64,000 nt of DNA from positions 868,001 through 932,000 of the forward strand of contig JAHEWK010000007.1 of NCBI GenBank assembly GCA_020740775.1. The letters run 5' to 3'. This DNA comes from Ilyonectria destructans (lineage: Eukaryota; Ascomycota; Sordariomycetes; Hypocreales; Nectriaceae). Shown here piece by piece: positions 56,100 through 64,000 of the stretch; position 1 is the stretch's first letter; each line of letters starts with the position of its first letter. The notes under the pieces were generated by a model. It did not search any database. It had not been told where the DNA came from and saw nothing but the letters and a program-made list of their open reading frames with translations. The position numbers were made by a program, and so were the translations under genes.

Positions 56100-56555
56100 A
56101 GTTTAGTGATCTGATCTTGGATCTCTTGCCTCCACCACTCCCAAGCTATCATCAACCACACAAGGCGACTTACCACATGACGGCAAAGACCGGCCGCGGT
56201 TTGTGTGTAACCAAAAGCATCTGATCCAACCCTGATGGACTGTGTCACTTGAAGGTACATGCGAAGGAAGTAGCTATCGGGTTGCATTTCCGCCAAGCAA
56301 TTGAGGCCGAGCCAGCCGATAGAAGCAGTCACTCAACGACACCGCTCGACTGAAACTAATGTGCTACTAAACACATCTAAACCGAATCCAATGGGTTGTG
56401 TTACTGAGATTGCGCAATTTACCAACCGTTGGATTGTCGGTGAGTAGCTGAGCCTGTGCCAACCGGTGAATGCCGTGGCATAACGGCACGACTTGGATGG
56501 AGCTGACACGGGTTCACACAGATCTAGACCAGTTCCGGTGTGCTGTGTCACCCAA
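56100..56555. repeat. three diverged direct repeats of about 150 bp between protease and gasdermin
   Basis: A 34-base core (for example acatctaaaccgaatccaat at 56373) recurs at 56217 and 56520 with substitutions, at spacings of about 156 and 147. Translated on the minus strand, the units share VTQ-x5-G-x-D and CR-x2-TA-x2-GW patterns, so the similarity extends over most of the unit. No protein-coding role is evident. Confidence 0.55.
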
Positions 56556-56930
56556 GACCGATAAGGTGGCTATTCTCGTCAGCTTTAGGCGAGCAGCTGA
56601 TCTCGTATAAGCACGCTCCCGTGCGCCTGAGACGAAACAAATACGCCTCGCCGCATCCAAGTGGTCACTGGTGGTCTGTCCGCCAGCCTCACTTTTCGTG
56701 CCAAGAGAAAGAACCCGAGAGACAGAAACAACTGCCGAGCCTGACCGGTTTTGGGCTACTTTGGCTAAAGCAAATAGACTCGGTCTCTCCACTTGTCTTG
56801 TTTGTTCTTCCCAGTCCCCAATCATGACACTGCCACCCACACCATCTCTTCAACAAAGGATTCTTTCAGCACCGCGTCTTTGCCACACATCTTCTTCCCA
56901 GCACACCCTCTTTTCAACCGATCCGCCGCG

Positions 56931-57773
56931 ATGACCAAGACCTACATCATAGCTCCCAACTTTTCAACCCAGCCAGACGCCCTGCGTCTCGGCGACATTC
57001 TCAAGGATCCGTTGGGAGGGGACCTGGACCCGCTCAACGGAGAGTGTCGGGTCGACATTGACCCTGAGCACTTGAACGCTGTTAGCATCGATAACAGTTT
57101 CTCAGCCACGCGGAAGGCGCTGTTGAGCGGGCGTTTTGGGCTCTGGTCAACCTTCTTGGCCACAATCGGGTTGCCCGTCGGTGTTGACGTTGGCCTCTTC
57201 CTCGAGCGTAACTCGACGGATATCATCAAAGCTGACATCCTTGAGACGCACACATTCAGGGTCACCGATAAGTACGTCAATGACGTTGTCCAAAGCCCCA
57301 ATATCAAGGCCTACCTCGAATGCCGCAAGTATGAGAAGCCCATCTACATGGTCACGGGCCTCAAGGTCACCAAAGGTGCGTCGGTCAACGTGGGACGAGA
57401 GACCAACGCAGACATCAAGGTTGGGCCGCATGGCCCTGTCAATGTTCATCCCATCTTCCAATGCATTCGGAAGCTCAGCGAAAATATCTCTTTCAATTCG
57501 CAAACACCCTTCATCCTCGCCTTTCGCGTCCGACGCATCACCTTTGTTCAGCAGAAGCCAACTCACAAGCTCTCTCTAAAGGCTGCAACCATGCTGGATG
57601 GCGACTGGGAAGCCAGTGACGAGCCACAACCAATTCAGGGAGACGACATGTCATATGACGAGGTCAAAGAGGCCGCTAAAATATCGCGTGTCAGTTTCCT
57701 TGTAGCCAAAGATGAGGAGGAGGAGGGGGTGGAGTGGATTGTGACAAATGGCAAGTCGCCATCCAGCCAGTAA
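56931..57773 (+). CDS. fungal gasdermin-like pore-forming protein (RCD-1/HET-Q1 family), 280 aa
   Basis: A single-exon gene starting MTKTYIIAPNFS. The in-frame region upstream of ATG 56931 lacks an ATG and is leader. Family features are the N-terminal LGDILKDP...DPLNGE segment, the central GRFGLWSTFL region, and the strongly conserved block KPIYMVTGLKVTKGASV (about residues 138-154). An FILAFRVRRITF strand pair lies near 190-201. The tail is about 75 residues long, polar and acidic (KDEEEEGVEW). Length and order match fungal gasdermins such as HET-Q1 (about 280 aa). In these proteins removal of a short C-terminal piece lets the N-terminal part insert into membranes and kill the cell. The upstream S8 protease is the likely activator. 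Cytosolic, no signal peptide. No break is seen in the frame. Confidence 0.85.
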   Translation: MTKTYIIAPNFSTQPDALRLGDILKDPLGGDLDPLNGECRVDIDPEHLNAVSIDNSFSATRKALLSGRFGLWSTFLATIGLPVGVDVGLFLERNSTDIIKADILETHTFRVTDKYVNDVVQSPNIKAYLECRKYEKPIYMVTGLKVTKGASVNVGRETNADIKVGPHGPVNVHPIFQCIRKLSENISFNSQTPFILAFRVRRITFVQQKPTHKLSLKAATMLDGDWEASDEPQPIQGDDMSYDEVKEAAKISRVSFLVAKDEEEEGVEWIVTNGKSPSSQ

Positions 57774-58789
57774 AGATCCCTGTCTGTATCTGCCTTTCGG
57801 TTTTGAAGACTACTGTCTCTAGCGACAACATCCTTCAGCACGGCTTTTTTCACTGACGCGGGATCCGTCTCCTTGAAACTGACACTATGGAAAAATCAGA
57901 AAGGGCAGTTTAGATAGAGATAGTAGCAAATGATGCATAAACATGCATGGTATTGGATACCACTCGGATTAGCATTGGCAGTTTGTGACTAGCATCGTTT
58001 AAACCACCCCTAAGATGACAACCTCACTCATACCCAGCCCCCCCCCCCCCCCCTCCAACTCCAGCCAGCCCACGGGTCATGTTTAGGTTTGGCATTCTGC
58101 AGTCTGGCGTTTCGCTTGCCCGATAGCCGAGGCCATAGCATCGAAGTGGTAGTGGCAGTGCTACTGCGTGCCAAGTTCTAGAACACGCCTCCGCCTTTTT
58201 ACGGTTTCGGCCCATTTGAGTTCGTTGTCACCGGATGTCTCACTTCCTCTAACAAGACACCCTCGTCACAAGCCCTTTCACTATCGGCCATCCCTCTTGT
58301 CATGTCGCTGAAGGCGAAAATGTGGTGGCTTGGCCATTGTGGATTCTGGTCCTTGAGCCACGAACAGTGCGTCCAGTTCAGGGTAATAGTCCTGATTTTG
58401 CAAGCTTGCGACCAAACCTGTATTCGTACGTGCGCCTACCGTATGTATGATTCACGCCGTCTCATATCTAAGGTAGTCTGGCGGGAAGTTAAGACAGAGA
58501 GTGACAACTAAGACTGGGGCCAAGGTTAAACACACGTGTCGTTCTTATCCAACACCTGTATACTATTCCATCGTCACATGGCTCTGTCCAAGTTTTGCTT
58601 CGTGAACAATCCTAGACCTATGAATAGGGCCCGGCAGCTAAGCTAACTCCCTCCGATTGTTCAGATTCATTACATCTTGGAAGGTCTCTTCCGTATAGAT
58701 GTGGGTGCCTTGTGTACCTTGGAAGTGTCCGCCCTGCCGTCCCTGGTTTCGGTTGTGCTGTCCACTCCTAGGACAAGATTTTGCCCCAA
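57774..58789. other. intergenic between convergent gasdermin and RBR genes
   Basis: 1 kb. It contains a run of 16 C (58038-58053), likely a slippage-prone site. A 69-codon plus-strand frame at 58302-58511 has no family pattern and is not called. Confidence 0.55.
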
Positions 58790-61010
58790 TTATTGCCAAG
58801 AAAATTGGTGTTGGCATATGGAACCTGCGACAATGAATGAGAAATACATCCATCAAATGATTGGAAAGTTTAAACCTACAAGTCATATGAGCACAACCGC
58901 CGTTCTTCTCCACAGGAGCATTGCATCCTGGACATGGCTTGGTATGCTGCAGGAGCCAATCACGAGTTTTCGTATAATGGTCATCGCTTTCTGAGCATAA
59001 GGCATCAAGCTGGTCACAAGTGTAGCTTTTGTGCCATGGCGTTTGGTGGTTGAAACACATTTTGAAGTTGCACTTTGTGCAGGAGACACACGGGTTTGTT
59101 GATCTGTTCTCGTAGATCTCACCGTTTGAGCATCCTGGCTGAAGACACCATCGGAAGTTGGAACATCCGCTTAGAAACTGTAGTGCAAGATGAGTGTCAT
59201 ATCTGCGCGTATAGTAAGTATTCAGGCAAGGTACCTCTCCATGACACAGACTGACCTTGCAAACGTATCTTGGTCGGCATAAAGTCGGATTTCGTCGAAA
59301 GTGAGAACACGATTGCATTCAAACGATGGGCAAGCCACCTTTTCGCAGCAACTTCTTCCACGTTGATGCACTTGACTAGCCAGGTATTTTTGAAGACAGG
59401 ATGAGCATACATCCATTTCATGAGTGCATCGAGCCCCAAGCTTCTCCGGGAATTTCAAGATCGTCCACATACCCTGGCCGTGAAAACCATCCCAGAGCTC
59501 AAGCCATTCTTCCAAAGAGTGGTATTGCAGATCCTGGATCGACTCAGTGCAAATCGAGCACTCTCTCGCCTTTGTACTGTGGTGGATGAGTCCCGTGAAA
59601 ATTGGAACACTTACCGTAGTACCTTCTTCACCATCTACATCGCAAAGTTCGACCGGTCCATTTTCAAAAGTTTGAGTTTGTTTGTGCCCAAAACTGCCTC
59701 TCTTCTCCGGGTCGAAAAATGAGCGCATTTTGCCTCGGGTTATCATTCGCGTGTGTAAAGCAGCGGCCATTTTCAACGCCCTTGGTCCTGGTCGAGTATC
59801 TAACGACCGCAATTGCATATTCATGCCCATCACGGTGTCATATCTAGAATGTATTGAGTCATAGCAACTTCGAAATTCGGGCTGTCAACGTAGTGACTTA
59901 CTTAGCTAGTGTTGTCTTCTTTGCCTCAGCGGGCATGTGCTGGAATACCTCATCCCACTGACGACGATTATAAATCGCTATCGATCCATTTGAACAGCCT
60001 CCCGGACACTTCGGTCGTAGATGTGATCTTCTGCAATCCCACAATCTCGTATTAAGTGATGATGAGAGATGATCGACAAGACATTCTGAGCAAATAAATT
60101 TGGAACAACATGAGGTTGGGGACGAAATCTCGGGAAATTCAGCAATCGTTCGATAGGCAATCATGGAGGTTTGCCGGAATTTTTCTCTATGACACCCATG
60201 GCATGTTTGAATTAAAGTCTGCTCCAGAAGGTTGGCCTGGTTCGGGTGTGGGCCAATTTCCTCAGACAACCGTAGACTGATTTCCGGGCTCAAAGCAACA
60301 TCGAGCAAGTTAGGCGTGAGAATTGGAACTAGTGGCAACCGTGTTCTGCGTCGCATGTACTTGTTGAATTCCGATACGTCATGCTCTTCTTCGTTCCTTT
60401 TGTTTGAATGCTGATGAGATAAAATCTTGCCCATCAAGATCAGTCGTGGAGTTAAGTCAGTGCCGAACGTCGATTGGAACTGGACCAGCTCTGCCTTGAC
60501 TATTTTTAATTCTTTCTGCATCGATATGCATTCATCTTGGTATTGACGCTTGCACTCGCGCTCATGGAGCAGTTCTTTCTCCAACCGTTCGAGCTTAGCT
60601 TCGAGACTGCACGTCGCTTGAGACACGTCTGTTGATGGAGTCTTAAGGCTTGTCGGATTTTCTTCGTTTTGAAGTTCTTCATCCCTCGCCTTAAACAGAG
60701 CTTGCATGTTTGCCAGCCCGTTGAACGCGGTTCGACGAAGTGCATCATTTGCATCCAGCAGTCTTTCGAGTTCTGTTCTCTGCATTCGCATTGTTTCTCC
60801 CAACCGCTCAATCGTATCTAGCAAGGTGACTGGTTCTGCATTTAGGTTCTCGGTTCGGTTTGGCAGCGTTGACATGGTGGGTTCTCTAAGTTCCAGCCGT
60901 TGGCCATGAATACGAGGGTTCGTGCCAGACTCAGGTTCAAACTGCCGCTGCCGCGCCTTGGTCGACCATGTCAGTTTATCACGTTGTTTGGATGCCATGT
61001 GGACGTACAT
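58790..61010 (-). CDS. RBR-type (RING-IBR-RING) E3 ubiquitin ligase, 684 aa, with atypical RING2 end
   Basis: Exons 61010-59902, 59843-59256, 59202-58880 and 58824-58790 join in frame. A coiled coil occupies residues 70-190 (LERLEKELLHERECKRQY). An unusual extra RING-like cysteine region lies at about 270-345 (CHGCHREKF, CCSKFICSECL, CPGGC). The RBR proper starts near 465: RING1 CSICTES...CTHEMDVCSSCL, IBR CLQPGCSNGEIY...CTKCNFKMC, and RING2 CPGCNAPVEKNGGCAHMTC with the catalytic Cys in GGC. The last exon adds a CxxC and then stops at FSWQ, where relatives read FCWxC and continue. RING2 is therefore short by its final ligands. By family it takes ubiquitin from an E2 onto its own cysteine. Activity of this copy is uncertain. 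Confidence 0.85.
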
Positions 61011-61607
61011 CTGGGCGAGATTTGGTGATCGATCGTTGGTAACGGGAACTTCGCTGTCATTGAAACTGATGAGTCGGGTAAAGATGACTCAAAGGGTGAT
61101 GGGCCTCCCGCATTTGTATTTTGTCATTATTACGCACTCGTGTATTTACACTTCCGGAGGAGAAGACAAGTCATTGGTCGCCCGTTTCAACCAAAAGCAG
61201 CCGCCTGCATCTCCTCCAGGCATAATCAACTCCACATCCATTGGTCACTCGTATCTCCTCCAACAAGGAGCCACTGCTATTAGTGACGGGGCAATGACAT
61301 GAATTGATCCTTGACTACCTGCCAGCGCTTGGTTTGGGTTCGTGAGCAGGTCACTGATAACAAGCCTGCCAGACAGTACAGGTCGCCTTTTCAACTCTGA
61401 AGGAAAACAGAGTTGCATCGTAGTTGAGGCTTCCCCGGATGAACTGGTAAAGGAAAAGCGACTGGAAAATTATATCTTCACCAGTGTGTAATTCAATATT
61501 CAACAGAGCAATGCACAAAAATGAAATGAAACAACGTTGAAAAGACGGTCCTAGTACAAATACTCACCTCTAACCCAGGTACTTGGTAGATTCTTGCCAC
61601 CTAAAAT
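61011..61607. other. intergenic, no gene seen
   Basis: 0.6 kb upstream of the RBR gene and downstream of the broken F-box/LRR gene. It holds the RBR promoter. No supported frame. Confidence 0.5.
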
Positions 61608-62770
61608 CTAAAATGCTAAGGTGCACCGGCACGTAATGCCAACCTTCTTAAATGCCTCCTTGATGGATTCCCTCTCGTTCCTACCAAGACCGCAAAACTT
61701 GACGAAGCGCAGGTTTGGAAACATTCCAGGTGCAGCGTCTGCCAGGTTCAAAATATCCTCCTCATTGCCTCGCTGACGAGATGTGAGTTTGAATACGCGG
61801 ATAGTCTTTGGTAGAAGGTCCACCAATCGATTCCCGTCAGTAGGCATTTCCTCCTCCTTCTCCCCATAGATGTCTTGGCTGTTGACGGAAAGATGTGTAA
61901 GTTGACTCCAGCTGAACTCCGACATCGTTTCCCTATCTTCCTCATCATCAAGCCTCATCCACATTCCAACCCCGATACTTATATCAAGGTGTCGAAGCGT
62001 ATCACGACGGATCCAAATAGCCTGTTCGATATCCACAGGTTCAGCCTCGTCATCAACAACAATGGCTGCGCCACCGGATTGGAAAGTAAATGACCGAAGC
62101 TGAGGGGACGCTCTCATGAGTCTTTCGAAGTCTTCGGCTGCCATAGCACTGAATAACAACTTCAGGGTCTTGAGGTTTTGAAGCGTGTGGACATTCGGCG
62201 CTGAGCAGATTCGGGATGCTATGATGGACCGGAGATTCGGTGCTGCTTCAAGAATATTTTGCGCAACATCCAACGAGATCTCGAATGTAGCAGGCAGAGG
62301 GTTTAGCGTGAAGTGCGTAAGGTGAGACAGATGATCCTTCCTGATGAACGGGATCTTGGCGCTGTCCAGGCAAACCTCGAGCCGCTCCAGGTTCGGCGCC
62401 AGTGCAATGGCAAAACCGAGCTAAATCTGCTCAAGAATGCAATTGAGGGAGGGTTTCCACGGTTGTTGGATCCAATCTGCGCGTATCTTAAGGGGGCGGC
62501 GTAAGCGACCAACATGGAATTTCTCCCTCAATTCGTTGAACAGGGCGAATTTACGATGACAAACACGGTCGGATGACCAGTATCCGAGGATCCAAGTGAT
62601 CGCGATTCCATGACTCGTCGGGCGTGTGGTATGGGCACAGGTGCTGGCAGATACGGGCCAGCACGCTGTTGGGAGTTGAACGAGTGAGGGCATCATGGAA
62701 TGCGGGCGTGAGCAGGTGGAGATGGCTTCAGGCGATTGCAAAAAAATTGAGAAACGAAAGAATGGGGGAT
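61608..62770 (-). pseudogene. broken F-box/leucine-rich-repeat gene
   Basis: The 3' part is a clean frame with leucine-rich-repeat-like units (APNLERLEVCLDS, APNLRSIIASRI, LQNLKTLKLLFS, RHLDISIGVGMW, FPNLRFVKFCGLG). Upstream, an in-frame TAG (about 62424) separates it from the preceding coding-like segment. The F-box-like sequence (TPNSVLARICQHLCPYHTP) lies in another frame near 62600-62690 and has no ATG. Both a stop and a frameshift are needed to explain the layout. An undetected intron could remove one of them. F-box/LRR proteins recruit substrates to SCF ligases. Confidence 0.55.
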
Positions 62771-63349
62771 TTTCCAAAAGGCTGTGCGTTCAATTTTACG
62801 CAAATGCATCACGTGGGCGCGCGGTATTACTTTTGCCCTAAGTTCCGTATCCCGGGCCGTGGATTGTTTCCATTGTCTGCAAAGTGGCATTTTGGCTGTT
62901 ATTTTGGAGCTATGTGTTGGGTGCTCGAAAACTGCTCTTCTCGAGCGTATCTTCAGGTCAATCCAGAGTTGAAAAATCCTCTGGCCGATCACATTTCGAG
63001 CACAATTGCAAGATAGCGGGGCTATGGATTTAGCCAATTACAGCGCTTTTTATGACCCCACTTACCGAGAATTACACCAATAGACGTTGATTATGTGCTT
63101 ATTTAATCCACCAAATGGTCAATGCGCTAAAAGACAACGATCGATATCGGTCAGAGTCAACGACGAAAGACGGTGATTTTTTGCTGACTCAGCCAACCGA
63201 ATTATCAACAAGCGCTCCATTTCCATCACCATTGTCACGGACTGATGTTATTTAGGGACCAAGTATATAGCAAAATCGTGTTACTCTAAGTATAGCAATC
63301 ATATTGTTCGGAAGCGGAAGCCCGTCGTGCGTCCCGCATCAATCCGCCG
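62771..63349. other. intergenic, no gene seen
   Basis: About 0.6 kb between the broken F-box/LRR gene and the 3' end of the partial gene at the window edge. Only antisense and short frames. Confidence 0.5.
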
Positions 63350-64000
63350 TCAATCCCTTCCGCACCCCTCCAGTGCCCGAATCACAATCTCAAAAACAAC
63401 AAGCATGTTAGAATCAGTGTGTTCACGTTTGAAGGCATTAATCATTTCCGAAAATCGAGCCAGAATAATCTCGAATCTCTCTTCGTCGCCAACAGAAATA
63501 TCCCTGTCAACAATAAGACCGGGCATGTGCAACGAAATCCTCAGCCCTGAGAAGTCACAATGAAGAGGAACCTCTTCAACCAACCGCCGCAGGGACATTT
63601 GATTGAGCCCAATTCTTGGCACCCATTCACTGTTCCTACCTGCTGGGTTAGTCACACTGAAATCGAGGTGTGTCTTCAGCAGTTTAAGCGCCGTTGGCGG
63701 CCGAGAGTCGCGAGACAATGCACGCTCAAACGAACCAGGTCCTGGCCACTCTGCTGTGCCTGTAGGATAAATGTTTCTCTCTGTTCCTTGCTGAGAAGGC
63801 CCTGGGTCGCGCAAAGGCACGAGTTGCGACTGTTGGGAAGAAGATGCACTCGAGAGTCCCCCTTGCATGTTGTTTTCACATCCTCCAGCTAATCCTTCGG
63901 GACGTTGTCGTGACACCGGCAGAGTGCACAGTGGGCCATCACTCGTTTTTGGTCCCCGATTTAACTTCACGGTCTGGTTCGGGTTAACAAACAATGGTCG
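63350..64000 (-). CDS. partial unknown protein, C-terminal at least 216 codons
   Basis: The frame is open from the stop at 63350 to the window edge, so the 5' end lies outside. The visible part has a Gln/Ser-rich disordered stretch (SSASSSQQSQLVPLRDPGPS) and then a compact region with RLVEEVPLHCDFSGLRISLH, IVDRDISVGDEERFEIIL and a C-terminal helix. I recognise no family. There is no internal ATG that would mark a convincing start. Confidence 0.5.
   Translation of the reverse strand, partial: RPLFVNPNQTVKLNRGPKTSDGPLCTLPVSRQRPEGLAGGCENNMQGGLSSASSSQQSQLVPLRDPGPSQQGTERNIYPTGTAEWPGPGSFERALSRDSRPPTALKLLKTHLDFSVTNPAGRNSEWVPRIGLNQMSLRRLVEEVPLHCDFSGLRISLHMPGLIVDRDISVGDEERFEIILARFSEMINAFKREHTDSNMLVVFEIVIRALEGCGRD

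Noticed and set aside
57135..57579. frames overlapping the gasdermin gene on both strands
   Set aside because: Low-complexity Ser-rich shadows of the real frame.
63350..64000. A complete gene starting at 63994
   Set aside because: That codon is TTG and the frame stays open to the window edge, so the gene is partial.

Overview
The window is from a filamentous ascomycete (Pezizomycotina). Genes are on both strands and are cut by short introns of about 40-110 nt with GTRNGT-like donors and CTRAC/CTAAT branch sites. The families are fungus-specific: HET domain, fungal NACHT/ankyrin receptors, Zn2Cys6 and C2H2 regulators, Fung_rhodopsin-type membrane proteins, a P450 and a fungal gasdermin-like protein. 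I could not fix genus or species. All exon structures were worked out by eye from reading frame, splice motifs and family patterns. Where I give exon coordinates the joined frame is open from ATG to stop. No RNA genes or CRISPR were found, and no intact transposon.

Layout. 0-7 kb: a small unknown protein, a Ser/Pro/Val-repeat membrane protein, an F-box protein, a decayed inverted copy of the membrane gene, and a C2H2 protein. 8.7-17.4 kb: a HET-domain protein, a HeLo-like/NACHT/ankyrin receptor and a large multi-pass membrane protein of unknown family. 19-24 kb: an intact rhodopsin-type membrane protein, a secreted alpha/beta hydrolase and a second, broken rhodopsin-type gene. 25-33 kb: a second NACHT receptor (helical N-terminus, NACHT, C2H2, ankyrin) converging on a 13-exon SNF2 ATPase. 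34.7-41 kb: an 883-residue zinc-finger protein, a 2-kb intergenic region rich in CATATG palindromes and a membrane protein. 41-50 kb: a cytochrome P450, a Zn2Cys6 regulator and a membrane protein with a decayed partial duplicate behind it. 50.5-61 kb: a C2H2 protein divergent from a DUF7580-like/subtilisin S8 protease, followed by a 280-residue gasdermin-like pore-forming protein, and then an RBR-type E3 ligase on the other strand. The window closes with a broken F-box/LRR gene and a gene that runs off the edge.

The standout is 50.5-57.8 kb. A subtilisin-like protease with all catalytic residues lies upstream of, and on the same strand as, a single-exon gasdermin-like gene. Its length and arrangement match the Podospora HET-Q1/HET-Q2 type of protease-activated fungal gasdermin. 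With two NACHT receptors, a HET protein, a RBR ligase and several broken paralogues, the window looks like a fungal self/non-self and regulated-cell-death island with birth-and-death turnover. The link from protease to gasdermin rests on family knowledge plus adjacency. The wider link to the NACHT and HET genes is inference only.
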